Positions 27,601 through 39,268 are shown, numbered from the stretch's first letter. The stretch: DNA of 64,000 nt from Fratercula arctica (GCA_947846985.1 CANTUZ010000004.1:48948672-49012671), one strand, 5' to 3'. Program-made: numbers and translations. The notes: generated by a model from the letters alone, not told the origin.

Positions 27601-28959
27601 TGGTGCACAGTCTGACTCTTGGACAGGGCCTGTAAGTTCCTTGAGTAGGGCACAGGGAGAGCATGGGCACCTTAAAATACAATCTCAGAAGGACCCATGC
27701 TGAATAAGAAGTGCCAAGAATAAGCAGAGATTCAGTATTGCAGGTGCTTCTTTTCAAATTTCCAAATGCCACTGAAGACAAGGCATATGCCTAATTTAGA
27801 AGTGCAGATGTCTACTGAGCCCACAAGTTATTAGGGTTAGGTAGCTGTAAAACTTGAGGGGAGAAGATAGATTGCAATGTTGGACACGGACACTTCTCAG
27901 TCTTTTAGCAGACCCTGTCTGGAGCTGGCTTGAAAATAAGAAGTAAATGCGGTCCCAAGACACCAAAGCAAAAATTTTATAACCCTGCACTTATCAGGCG
28001 TGAACTTCACTCAGTCTGTTCTTCTGCTGACTCCAACATCACCAAGAGACCTTCTGCCAAGAGTCCTCAGCACCATACATACCAGCAAGCTGACCAAACT
28101 CAATGGTTTAAAAAGAAGATTAATACTAATGCTAATAACAGCAACCAAAACAACAGCAATAATAGATCCTTCAAAGAAGAAATACAATCATCTGACTTGC
28201 TCCATTTTTTTAACTCTCTCCTCAGTGAAATTTGTGCTTTTCCTCCAGATTCACCCCAGTGGAAAGATCCTCAGTTCAGTCTTCCAGCAAAGCAGTTTAT
28301 CCACGCTTAAGTTCGCGTAGACAGCAATCTCACTTTACAATTGAGGTTAATCGGTCATGGCTGATGAGCTTTGTTTAATGAAGGGCCATTTATATAAGTG
28401 CCCTTTGGACAAAGGCTCTACATTGGAGCATTCAAGAGAATGTAAAAGGAGGAAATCAAAAAACACAAGAGGGGTTAGTACCAAGGGGCTTGTTTTTCTG
28501 CTTTTGTTTTCCCAAATAAGCACTAGAAATTGAAGATTTGCTTCTGGAGGTTATATTATTACTAACTTTACTGCATGTGCTTACTTTCTCAGACCCCACG
28601 TGTGAAAATGGACTCCCATGCAGCTGCCCAAGAAGCTTGCAGCAGACTACATTTTATCTAAGCTGTAGTGGCTGCTGGAGATGAACGTAGCAAAAATTAA
28701 CTGGCCGGATTGTGCATCTCCAATCCAAACCCACCTCTAAAATTCCCAGTACTGTTCCACTGCTTTATCCTCTGAAATAATCTAAGGTCAGAGCGTTAAG
28801 CACTCATTTTCACTATGCTGCTTATGCAGCTTTTAAGTTTTAGTCCTATTTGTTTGTTCCTGTTATGCTGAAAGCAAAATAAAAATAATTAAAAAAGAAA
28901 CTTTGCTTCTACTGTTCTGTGCTGGTACCTAGTGCTACCTGGCAGACCTTTAAAGTGTC
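21611..28959. other. Unique non-coding DNA
   Basis: Apart from the CR1 end at 23389-23470 there is no clear feature. A perfect palindrome CACAATTT-A-AAATTGTG lies at 22199-22215. A weak MIR-like trace (GGTCCCTGTCCTAAAG) lies near 23024-23040. Confidence 0.55.
23389..23470 (-). mobile_element. CR1 LINE 3' end with (GAATA)n tail
   Basis: Seven perfect GAATA units (23391-23425) are followed by TTCATTTGGAAGGACCTAC and AACAATCATCTAGTTCAAAT. In reverse complement this is a CR1 terminus (CTAGATGATTGTTGTAGGTC, CTTCCAAATGAA) with a pentamer ATTCT tail rather than the usual ATTCTATG octamer. The sequence before the tail matches the element at 35977, so both probably belong to one CR1 subfamily. Confidence 0.85.
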
Positions 28960-29420
28960 GATTCTGCATGACTAATTGATTGCTTCAGCTGGGGTTAATT
29001 AATTAATTAGTAGCAGAGCCGCATTAAAGATTGGAGGCATTCAGAACTCCCATAATGGACGTGAGCTTTATTAGTACATAAAATGAGTGTTTAAAATCCA
29101 CACAGCAACTAATATGCTCTTGAGGCTTTCATTAAACAAACCTATAAAATTACTTGCTTCATTATGTATTTTAGTTACTTTCTTCACATTGTACGGTATC
29201 TCTTCACCTTTTTCTTTTGCCAGCCAGTTTTAAGTGCCTATTTGAAATCAATTTCTCTAATAATGGGCTTAATGAGCTCATCAATTAAGGCTGCCATAAT
29301 GGAATGTAACTGTGTGGTTTCAGTTATCAGTTAAACTCTGGAACTAATTTCCATGCTTCATCTATCAAAAATGATTGGCTAATATTGTTTAGCTTCTGCT
29401 TTAGGACGATAGGGAGACCT
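28960..29420. promoter_or_regulatory. Enhancer-like candidate conserved non-coding segment
   Basis: Dense homeodomain-type sites: TTAATTAATTAATTAG (28995-29010), TAATAATGGGCTTAATGAGC near 29260, and ATTAAGG. A perfect 10-bp palindrome ATGAGCTCAT (29272-29281) is flanked by TAAT on the left and ATTA on the right. TGATTGG (29372-29378) resembles a PBX or CCAAT-type site. There is no repeat similarity and no codon structure. The texture resembles vertebrate developmental enhancers, but conservation cannot be judged from one sequence. Confidence 0.35.
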
Positions 29421-30286
29421 CGGGCCCTTCTTCACTAATGTCCGAAGGGCTGAATTTCTTCTTGGAGAAGCAGAAAGGGAGGGAGGGGAGGTGGGATGGG
29501 AAGAACAATGAGTGGAGATATTTGGGCCCCTATCTGGATCTGGAGGAAGTGTGATCCTGTATTTCAATGCCAGCATGGTAATTAGTAGTAATGGATTACA
29601 TTTTCAGACGTATTAGATAAAATGATCGTTCCACATGAAAAATCCCATTATGAGTTTCTTACCTCTCGCTCCCTCTGTCTCTCTCCTGCTTTTGCTCACT
29701 CTCTGCTTTAATAACCACTGCCCTTTTCCGTGACCCCTTTAAATAATGGTATAAATGGTCAATAGACCTAAACATATAAATATTTCCTTAAAACAATGTC
29801 CTCACATTTATAGCAGCCAAACATGAATTTTGGGAAGTGGTTTCTCTGTACAGGAAAGAATAAGTACTTTACCAAACACAAAAATCTATCAAGCCAAGAA
29901 AAACTCCACAAATAAATGGAGTGTAAAAAAATAGAATTTCTAAAAAATACTGTTAAAAAGCAGAAAAATCTGAAAAAAATCACAGGCTTTAATTCCTGTC
30001 TGTTTAAGTAATGAATACTGGGAACATTTATCTGCCTTGTTGTTAAAATTAGATGTGTTCAGGTAAGCGTGCTATAAAAATTCTACCTGCTGGTAGGATT
30101 TTACTGGTTCTCAGACATAATTGAAAATTTCCAGGTTAACAGCAGCAAAATTTGGCTCACAATGCGGATGTTGACTGCAATGTTAAAATCTCTTTAGCTG
30201 TCAGAAACTTTGTCAGTGTGACCTCAGTTGTGGCTGTATTTTATTGCTCTTACAGTGGCATCCGTGCTCTTCTTGGCATTTTCCAG

Positions 30287-30417
30287 GCATTTGTAAGGGA
30301 TGAAGGATGACCGCGTTTTTGAGGGAGAAAGGCAGGCTGGAGGCTGGCTGAGGGGGAACAGCAGGGCTTTTTTCAGTACAAACCCTTTAGATTCAGCGTA
30401 ATGGGACCACTCTGCAG
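30287..30417 (+). other. Possible non-coding exon with consensus splice sites
   Basis: Two acceptor-like sequences (TTATTGCTCTTACAG ending 30255, and TTGGCATTTTCCAG ending 30286) precede a perfect donor CTGCAG|GTAAGT (intron from 30418). All three frames of the enclosed segment contain stops within the first 25 bases, so it cannot be an internal coding exon. If used, it would belong to a long non-coding RNA or a UTR. Confidence 0.15.
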
Positions 30418-31264
30418 GTAAGTGACTTGAAACCAATGGCACTATGCGAGGGAGAAAACTGCAATTAGGCGTGAGAGCCTGGCTGCTACTTTTATTTTTA
30501 AGGCATGAAAAATGCAGTGTTGGTGGAATATTATCCAGTAAAACTCAAAACCGGAGAAGTGTGTGAGTGTCACAAATGCTATCCCAGAAATAGCCCGACT
30601 GAGATATATTCCTCAAGCTTTGCTTTAGAGTACCGAGGACAAGAGATGACTTTCAGCAGGTTATCAGCAAGAGCAAACCAAAGAGGGTCTTGAAGGGACA
30701 CCGGGATTTCGAGAAGGTTTCCTTCTCAAAGGGAGTGATTATTATCTGGCTGTTGCTCTGCGAGTGATTTTGTAATTGATCGTGCATTAATTTTCTGGCT
30801 CTGATCTTGCACCAGTGCTCACAGTTGACACTACTTAAGTGAACCGAGTGTGTTATTTTTATCCAGTAAACTTTCCTCTCATGTATAAATTTAATACAGC
30901 AATTAATTATCTTCTTGTGGAGTAGCAGATATTGTGGTAAAGCAAATTAGTTTTATTTGCAGACTTCTTCATAATAATCATGTTCAAATAATCAAGCTGT
31001 ACAGTATGAGAGAGTGAGCTCTTGTAAAGTTAGAAAATATATTCTGGAAAATAAGATATTTTTTTAAGTCTCTGGTATGATAATTTCATCTGTCTTGTAT
31101 GGTTTTTTTTTCAAGTTAGACTTTGTAGACAACTATCACAACAGGATGTTGACAAAGAAGATTTCAAGTAAACAAACTCCAAACTGATCCTGTAATTTTC
31201 TTGTGTATTTTTAGCGTTTTTCATTATTTGTAAGTTGTCCAAGAAAAGCTTAAAGAGATAATAG

Positions 31265-31335
31265 TGAATCACTGAATCACAGAATCATAGGGTTGGAAGG
31301 GACCTCTGGAGATCATCTAATCTGAGAACCTAACT
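31265..31335 (-). mobile_element. CR1 LINE 3'-end fragment
   Basis: The plus strand reads GAATCACTGAATCACAGAAT, CATAGGGTTGGAAGGGACC, then TCTGGAGATCATCTAATCTG. This is the reverse complement of the final 60-70 bp of a CR1, with a degenerate octamer tail. The right-hand boundary is uncertain because the match fades after the ATCATCTAAT block. Confidence 0.88.
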
Positions 31336-32749
31336 GAAGGTTCGTCTCTCCTCACCTTCTGTTTGGGACAACACAGCTTAGAAAGCCCAAAATTTCTCAA
31401 GATGCTTAAAAAACAAAGCAGGAATCTTTTAGTTACATGTTATATATCATAGGGGGACTAAAAGAGGCTTAAGCTCAATTTTCTTTTCCAAATTGGATGA
31501 TTTTAATGTCGTCGATGTAATGTAGCTATAACACTTGTAAAGCAAATGTTATTCTAGTGGTGCAATTTATAAAATCGCAGACAAAGAGAAATGCAAGTGA
31601 TAGACATGAAGAACAGTGGTACAGTTAAATCCCATGCTCTAAACTCTGATTTAGCTCCTGATTCTTTTGCAGACTCCCCTGATCATTCAGTCTTTTAAAA
31701 CCTCCCACTGTCTCACTGGTTAATGGGGTTGGGGAGAGCTCCTGTGTCCCCACTTTGTCTGTCACAGATCTTTAATTCTGCTCTCAGGAACATTTTTGTA
31801 TATCTTTCGTTTTGCTTTTACAAGGCTATCAGGGTCTGAAAATGCAATTACTCAAGTGCTGCCTCCAACGCGACTCGTGTGCCTCTACTTTCCCCGCTAC
31901 CACTGCAAGATGCTCCTGTGGTTTGTCCCTTCTGCCTCTTGCAGGACACCAGGACGTGGGCAGCATGTGGACAGCATGGATGGGCAGCACAGCAGGCAGC
32001 ACGAGGACGGCACAGAAGGAACCTGCAGTGGGATCAGTCCATTTTGCAAGTCAAGGACCATAGGCAGCAACGTGACCTCAAAAGCAGAGCTCTTCCTTGG
32101 GAAATCCTAGTGACATCAGAGCAAGAGAGAACTCAGTGAACCTCAATTGTTTGGTGTTGTTTTGTGAACTTAAGGGCAGAAAAGCACAGCTTTTACACTA
32201 GTCTTAGGGCATGCATTGGCCTTGGTTCTGCTGTACCCACAGAATACTCTTCAGCTCTCGTTTTTTTAATGCCAGAAGGTGATTTGTAACCAATTGCAAA
32301 GAAGATACAGGTTTATTCTGAATCCTTGATGGTTTCCCCTGACCACCTTCTGCCCTTTAAAATAATATTGCTATTATTAGAAGGCATTCAAAACAAGGAG
32401 ACAGTATCACTGTCCACTGAGGTTTCATTCTCGGTGCTTAGCTATATGCTACACCTTTGTCACAGGGTTAGAGAAAGGGAACATGGCAGGCCTTGAAGCT
32501 GTACATGAAAGGGCTCTAAATAATAGTAATAATAGGTAATTTTAAAAGTCTGTCTTTAAGGGTTGAGTGGGCTCTGCGTGCCCTATTTACGCCTTTTTAA
32601 TTCCTGAACAATAGCTGTGGGGTTTGCTGCAGCACACAAGTGAGGTTAAACATTATTTCTGTAACAGCCTTTTGTTTCCAGCTCCCATGGAGAGAGGGGG
32701 AAAAAATTGAGATAAAGAAGTGTTATTAAAATTGTGACACACAGCTCTG

Positions 32750-32980
32750 GGAGTACGTTAAGGATAGAAGGAGCCAGGATGTCAGGAAAGAAATAATGAA
32801 ATGCAAAAATCACCCAGACTGACAATTGGGAGCCTATGTAGCAGCTTAGCCTGTTGGTCCAAGGCTATTTGTCATAATCAGCGGCACTTTTCTCATTAGC
32901 AAAAAGCCATTACCAGTGGACTTTATCAGCAGCTGTGAGTTATCAAGGGGCACACAGCAATCCTAGCGTGTAGTCGTGGG
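32750..32980. promoter_or_regulatory. Enhancer-like candidate segment with GATA and E-box sites
   Basis: It contains ATAATCAGCGGC, CTCATTAGC, TTATCAG (32923-32929, GATA type), CAGCTG (32930-32935, E-box) and TTATCAAGG (from 32940), packed in about 80 bases. It is free of repeats and of long open frames. Regulatory function is inferred from site density only. Confidence 0.25.
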
Positions 32981-33069
32981 GTTCAGCCGGGGTCCGGCTG
33001 CTTTAATAAGCCTCCAACTCTTTCCCCAAGTTCCCAGTCAGGTGTCACTGCCATTCCTGGTGAGGCAGC

Positions 33070-33400
33070 CGAGTGCGGTCTATTAACCACCTCCCTCCAG
33101 CGCCTTCCCGCTCCCCCAGCCTGGGGGCCAGAGCCTCTCTCCCTTCTCCTTGCTTCCCCCTTCCCTCTTCACCAGTTCAGGGGCCAAGTGGGCTAAGTCT
33201 TCCCTTCTTGCCTGGATCAGTCCTTCCCTTCTCCTCTCTTGTTTTCCACATCTCCACACTAGCTCTGCCCACTGCAGCTTGCTCAGTCTTGCATGGACCA
33301 AGCTGTTCTTCTCTTTCTTACTCCTTCTTCTCCATTTTCTTTCCATAGTGTACAAAGCCCTATCTGTTCCTTCCTCTTCCATCTCCAGTGCTGCCTGCTT
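33070..33400 (+). repeat. Pyrimidine-rich, GC-richer tract
   Basis: The plus strand is dominated by C and T in CCTCCCT, CTTCCCC and CTCTCTCC patterns. The compositional skew keeps several frames open on both strands (up to 130 codons), but no product is recognisable. Such tracts can form triplex DNA. Confidence 0.7.
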
Positions 33401-34299
33401 GGATGTGCTGTCCCATTCCTGCACATCAGCAGTGCAGGTTGCATTTTGGAGGAGTGCCTCCAAACCTGCTCCCACGTGCCATCAATCTGCTGGTGTAACA
33501 TGGTAACTTGGCTCTGTCTGAGCTCAGAGTGAGATTTTTTTTTTCCTCTCTGCTCTGTGTTCTGTCTGCCCTGTGAGATGGATAGTCCTACCATAGCTTT
33601 TTAAGACATATTTAGACATTTCTTTTCTATATGTATTCTCCATGATCTTTTCCAGAGCTCATGTCCTGGCTCCTGCAGGTGATTAGGGCAAAAAAAATGC
33701 CCTTTTCCTGCCCATGCTGTGTTGTCTCTATGACAGATGGTATTGAGCAGAGATGAGTTGGGTGCATGCCTATGGCAGGTCGTGGGCTGAGAGCAGTGGT
33801 ATGGGCAGCCTTCAGACTGGGAGAACTGAAGTTGAGCTCCAGCCTGGGGGGACTGCCTGAGCACACAAGTACCTTGCAGTGCTGCTAGGATAGAGACATC
33901 CAGGGAGAAAAAAGAGTGTATTCAACAACTTCATGAAGTACATCCAAAGTGTCCTTTATCCTAAGGAGGGAAAATGTTTCTGCACTCCCCCACCGCCCCC
34001 CTACTCTTTTTTCAAATACAAATAAAATAAATGTCTTGCTTCTTAAGCTGTTGGTGAGAACTCCCTTTGAATGGGAGGAAAATCAAAGCAATTGAGTGCC
34101 AACTTACTTCCAGCCTCCTTACCTTCTTCGCTCTGGCTGGAGTGGCAAACTTGCCACATTTTAAGAAAACAGCAAATAGTAGCTCAGGGAATGCACTGGG
34201 AGGTGAACATGTACATTTGTGTATGGGTGGTGGTGCTCAGTGTGCTGCTCCACTGGAGCCTACGGGAATCATTACAAGTCATGAACTGAAGGATTTGAG

Positions 34300-34352
34300 C
34301 GGATCCAAAATCTAATGAAGTCAGTGAAAGGACCCTCATTAACTTCAGGAGG
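34300..34352. repeat. Palindromic relic repeat
   Basis: Arms TGAAGTCAGTGA (34316-34327) and TCATTAACTTCA (34336-34347) are inverted copies matching at 10 of 12 positions around an 8-base loop. GGATCCAAAA lies to the left and GGCTTTGAC to the right, continuing the symmetry weakly. The whole resembles the amniote repeat motif GATCCAAAGCCCATTGAAG and its inverse, seen also near 9120. It could be a small inverted-repeat DNA transposon relic or part of a SINE or LINE tail. Confidence 0.45.
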
Positions 34353-35090
34353 CTTTGACAGTGGTGTTAATTGAGGGAAAAATCTAATCTTGCACAGAGT
34401 TAAAATTATAATGATACGAACCCCTGCACCTTAAAGAGGTAAGGAAATGTGAGACGTTTTAGGTTGATTTAAGAACATCCATGCTTTCCACCCTTTGTTT
34501 AAGCTGGTTTTAAACACACCCTTAGCTGTATTAGTTCAAATTTATGCACAAGCAAACCTAAGTTATTGATGCTGTCAGAGATGAAGAAAGATCTGCAGAG
34601 AGCACGGGTAGCAGTAATTCCACCTTGTGTTGCAAGTTGCCATCTAGATATCTGCACTGGAGACGGCTCACCTGTGGAGTTGTTGGAGAGGCACTTCCAG
34701 GGCATGGCTGTTGTAGACACCTATGAATTGTGCCATAGGTTTGCCCATTGCCCTCCTTGGGCTATAACAGAGGCAGATGAATGGCTTTGTTATTGACTTA
34801 AATGGTGTAGACAGCTCCATTCATTCACATGCAGCTTGCCCTGCCCGACTACTGTAGCCTGTCCTCTGCCATCAGAAATAAAATCTCAGCAAAAATCTTG
34901 GACCTCAATGCAACAAAACATTTGTTTAGCTTTAAAAATATTAATAATAATCTTCTGACTTTATATATTAAAGTTATCCTATAAAAAGGTTTTACCAAGC
35001 CGAGGCAGTACCAACATAAGTTGCTTTGAATATTTGTAAAAAGGAGATTTATAAGAAGGTAGTGTTATGATTTTTATTTTTTTTAACCAG

Positions 35091-35197
35091 AATTATTGTG
35101 CAAGCAAGAAATCCATTCATTACTGTCCCGATTGTCAAGGAATATTTGAGATATACTGTAAGAAATTTTTACCACCATTGTCCTGTGGTACAGATGG
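35091..35197 (+). other. Candidate coding exon, 107 bp (unassigned)
   Basis: An acceptor-like sequence (TTTTTATTTTTTTTAACCAG, ending 35090) and a strong donor (GG|GTAAGT, intron from 35198) bracket a segment open in two frames. In the frame starting at 35091 it reads NYCASKKSIHYCPDCQ, then GIFEIYCKKFLPPLSCGTD. Cysteines fall at codons 3, 12, 15, 23 and 32, with a histidine at 10. The stop for that frame (TAA at 35199-35201) lies inside the donor. The frame starting at 35092 is also open and continues past the donor to 35304. I do not recognise either peptide. Splice-like pairs of this quality occur by chance in tens of kb, so this is a candidate only. Confidence 0.25.
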
Positions 35198-35976
35198 GTA
35201 AGTCTCTCGTTTGGTTTGGAAAAATACTAAAAACATCACCAGGTTCCAGCTTTCTGAAACTGGATGGAAAGGCTGAAAGAACAGCCTGCCTTCACGCTCT
35301 CTAATTATTCTTTTAATCTTACTTAAGTTCTATTAAATATTTTTAAGATGGTGTCTGGGAGACCATGTTATAAAGCAGGAGCCTAAACAGATAACTAGGT
35401 TGCCCCAGTCCAAAAAAAAAAAAGCTTATAATCAAAGCATATGGCAAGTTGCCTCAGGTCTCTGTGTTGGTGGTGGTGGGGCACAGGGGGATGGCGGTGC
35501 CTGGTACGATGGGAGCAGCCCTCAGCACACGGGTGCCTGAGAGACATCAAGCCTCTGCCAGCTCCCAGGAGAGGGTGAAGGAGATATCCAAAGAGGGACC
35601 ACAAGGTGGCTCTAAATATATTAAAGAGGATATTCTTCCTTCCCTCCTTTCAGATATCTTAACCAAACATCTACAATGAAAAAGTAACTGCTATGCTTTT
35701 ATACATATGAACTGCACCACAGATAATACATACTCCTTCAAAAGTATTGCTGCTTGCAAACAGATCTGCCAACAGCTTGCTCTCTCAGGTAACCCACACC
35801 AAATCAGCATCTGGGTGACTACTGGGCTAGTAAGAAAAGGATGTCAGGAATCAGAGTATCATTGATATTACTTCCCGTAGTATTATCTGTACAGACATAA
35901 AACCCTCACTTTTTTTACTTCTTTTCCGTGCTTTGGGGATTTCTTTTTGCTTTAAAAGGTAAGATGCTGATAACAG

Positions 35977-36020
35977 GCAGTTGGAGTAGATGATCATTGT
36001 AGGTCCCTTCCAACAGAAAT
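35977..36020 (+). mobile_element. CR1 LINE 3'-end fragment feeding an (ATTCT)n array
   Basis: The plus strand reads GGCAGTTGGAGTAGATGATC, ATTGTAGGTCCCTTCCAACA, then GAAAT and the (ATTCT)n repeat. This is a short CR1 3' end whose terminal repeats continue directly into the microsatellite. The GATGATCATTGTAGGTCCC block resembles the CR1 at 23389-23470 read in the opposite direction. Confidence 0.88.
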
Positions 36021-36143
36021 ATTCTATTCTATTCTATTCTATTCTATTCTATTCTATTCTATTCTATTCTATTCTATTCTATTCTATTCTATTCTATTCT
36101 ATTCTATTTTCTATTCTATTCTATTCTACTCTATTCTATTCTA
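36021..36143 (+). repeat. (ATTCT)n pentanucleotide microsatellite
   Basis: Seventeen uninterrupted ATTCT units (36021-36105) are followed by about 38 bp of the same motif with interruptions (TTTT near 36107-36110 and CTACT near 36126-36130). The array begins at the end of a CR1 fragment and is best explained as expansion of the CR1 terminal repeat. Reading frames through it (SILFY repeats) are artefacts of the 15-bp codon period. Confidence 0.97.
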
Positions 36144-38140
36144 AATATGCATATATCACATACATGTATTGTATTATCTAAGATTACAGGGAGAAGCAGG
36201 TTGTTCATAGTTTGGAAAAGTTGTCAATTTATTTGCACTGCAAAGAGCCAAGTTATAAGCCTCTGAAACACAAGTGAATCGATTCTGCCTCGGCAAGGAA
36301 CACCGAACGCCCATTGACTCCTACAGCAGGGGTGAGTGGTTCAAGCGGGAGGGAGGGAACTGGGCCGCGAGTGTAAAATGCAAATTCTAGCAGATTGTCT
36401 CCATTCAAGGGAAAATCAAGGACAAAAAAATATTTTCTTCTGCTTCCCTTTATGTATTTCCTTAGGGCTTTTTGGTAAAAACACAGTGGAGTTGACCTTA
36501 GACTCTTTTACCTCTCGTAAATTTTAAGATTCGCTATATGAAAGTGAATGCAAAGTGCTGCTTTTAATATCAGATGTATTTTAAACCTCAATGGGGACAT
36601 TTTGTCTAACAATCTCTGCCTTTCAGATATGTACAGTTCTATACTTCCAGATATTGTCTAATGCAGATTTTCATATCCTAGAAAATATAAGAAGTATCTG
36701 CAGGGAGAATCCTGCAATTTCAATGAAATAATAAGCAGCTTACCTTTGAGATGTTTATAAGAAAGAACCTGATCAGTATATGCTGTTTATGTAAACTTGA
36801 ATTCTTTACTGTAACTGAGCACAGAAAGTAAATAATCTTATTATTTATCTTGCACATTGGCCCACTTCAAGACAGACAAATACATCCTGTAGCTGATTAG
36901 AAATGGGACCATAATCTCAGCTCCAAGAATCAGCAGAGGAATTGTTCTCAAGAGACAGAAGCAGAGGGAAAGAACTGGAGGGGAAAATCACTCACTTTTC
37001 TTGATCAGTTGTTGTCCAAAAAGAAAAAGACAGAGAGAGAGAATGATCATATCACATCTATTCATTTGGACAGAATTATAACCAAAGAGTTGTGATACTG
37101 GAGTTATTAAATATTTCAGATAATGCCCATTGAACCTGCAACCCATTTTATTCTCCATCCATGTCTGTTTCTCCATCTTTTTTTCCTGAAGATTAATGGA
37201 ATTCTCAGCAGAGAATTGCAGCTCACCTTTCACTTGGGCTCAAGCACAGCAATCACTAATAAGTTTATTATTACTACTTTGTATAGACAGCTTGTGCAAA
37301 AGAATGTTTAACTTGGATAAATGTAAGTAGAGAACGGTAATTCTAGATATCACTATAAAATAAGATGAAAGAGTCTGAGCAACGACAATGCTAGGAAAGG
37401 TTTAGAAATATTAGTGGAACACAGACAGAAGGGAATATATTACATAATGCTGCACAAAATATAAAAGTCTGCATCTTATATTAGAAAAAATATCTCATTG
37501 AGACAGAAGTGCTAGACCCTACTCCCAGTTCAGCAATTATCTTTGTGACTTAAACATGTATCTAAATATTTTGCTGCTTTAGATCCTTGCAATACTCACC
37601 AGAAGTGAATATTCACTGCTGTGCTGCCATTGATTCTCTGAGAGCAGAACCGTCTCAGTGAGTCACCACCACAGCTAAGGGCACGGTGCCTGCCCAGGTG
37701 TACTGCAGACATTGCCGTGCTTTGCCCGCATTGGACAGAAATCAGTGGTAACCTCTATAAGAAGCTAAGGGATGTCAGTCAAAGAGGCCTGTGTTAATTA
37801 AGTGTGGTTATAGTTAGCTCAGTTTCAGATGTGGAAGGAATAGAATTAGCACAGCAAACTCTGCATTACAAAGTGCATCAGGATGGATCTCGGGAATGAG
37901 GCAGTCCATAATCCTAAAACTACAGTGCAAATTAAGACAGAATTTAGATTTGGTAATTTAACCCTTCGCCAGAGAAGGCACTGGTACATAGAGCCTTATG
38001 CCAACTGCAGATCAGGCTAGAGAATCCTACAGTTCTCTTTGTGCAACACAAACACTCGTGTAAAAATTCCTCCAGCTTTTATGGAAAGATGCCGGACAGT
38101 GCAGCTGCTTTTTTGGTAGCACTGAAGCTTCTGAAGGCTC

Positions 38141-38175
38141 TGTGTGTGCGTGTGTGTCTGTGTGTGTGTCAGTGT
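38141..38175 (+). repeat. (TG)n microsatellite, interrupted
   Basis: TGTGTGTGCGTGTGTGTCTG followed by TGTGTGTGTCAGTGTG; about 35 bp. Confidence 0.9.
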
Positions 38176-38449
38176 GCATGCAGCAATACTACTTTTGAAA
38201 GATAAGTATTTGTGGATAAACCAGCCCTTTGTAATTTATTCTGCACGTCTTGAATATTGAGAAATTTTGAGAGCCTTAGCTTTCCTGACAGAGCTAAGCC
38301 ATATGAGATCCCTGTTTATAAGAATGACTGAGTGATGTAGAGAGTTTAAGTGACAGTTCATTCTCTTCTAAGCCTTCCCTCAGCCAGTCTCAATTTGCAG
38401 AAGGAGATGGAAGGGGAAACAGGGAATGAAGTACTGTATAAAGACAAAA

Positions 38450-38505
38450 ATCACAGATTGTGAGATGGAAAAGACCCATTAGACTATCTAGTCCATAGAC
38501 TTCCA
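38450..38505 (-). mobile_element. Possible ancient CR1/L3-type LINE fragment
   Basis: The plus strand reads CACAGATTGTGAGATGGAAA, AGACCCATTAGACTATCTAG, then TCCATAGAC. This resembles the reverse complement of an old CR1 or L3 terminus (GGAAAGGACC...AGATCATCTAGTCCA) with several substitutions. There is no tail octamer. An alternative is chance similarity. Confidence 0.45.
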
Positions 38506-39268
38506 GGAAGTGAATGTGGTATAGGGCAAACTGCCAGCAGGTTCTCAAGAGTGAAGATGACAACAGAATGAAGAATCACTAACAGAGAAGAAAGTGGTGA
38601 TACAAGAGGGAAAAGTCCAGGTGTAATGGGAGTCTGTCCCTCCTTTGCGTTACTCTCACCTTTCTCTACCTCCCTGTGCCACGTCAGAAAGCTAGAAGAA
38701 CCTGGAAGAAGAGATGATCCCAGGCAGTTCATAGGAAAATGTTCCTAGTAACTTTTCTTAATGTTTGTATAGTAGTTGTGCCTGTTTTTATTAAAAATAT
38801 TACAAAACAATGTCCCTTTGTCAGTCTTCATGGAAATCAGTGCTTAGAACCTAGTTAGATTCTCTTCCAAGTTACTTTTCTCTGAGCCCTATATTCTTGC
38901 CCTTAACTTCAGAAAGTATCTCTTTTTAGACTGGATATTGAAAGAAATCAGCTATAAAATGAGAAGATCAAGGAGGGAAAAAATAGTAATATACTTCCCA
39001 CCCTATGACAAGATCTATAGTTAAGCTTATGTAAAATTCTCTGGTGTGGTGATGTAAAATTTGTCTCTGATCCTCCCTTTCCAGTTTCTTTTCATCAACT
39101 GCATCTTCTTATTTTCCATATTTAGCTTTGTTTTCATGAAGTCCTGTTCTGCATGTTACTGCTTGTCCATGTTTTTGTCACAATTTTTGGACAATCTTGA
39201 CTGAACTGATAAGGTCATAGAAATGTCTGACAAATTTTGTGAAAACAGGCAGTAAGGAGGGGAGGGAA

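Larger units (their letters stand above)
29421..35090. other. Non-coding DNA
   Basis: Mostly unique sequence between the features listed separately in this range. A GC-richer patch at 31860-32060 keeps three overlapping frames open for 80-105 codons, none recognisable. Confidence 0.55.

Noticed and set aside
27930..28320. Two overlapping plus-strand frames of 106-126 codons
   Set aside because: Overlapping frames cannot both be genes, both have biased A/C-rich composition, and neither resembles a known protein.
33083..33506. Frames of 118-130 codons on both strands
   Set aside because: Explained by the pyrimidine-rich composition, which depletes stop codons.
35990..36181. Repetitive SILFY-coding frame
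   Set aside because: Artefact of reading the ATTCT microsatellite in codons.
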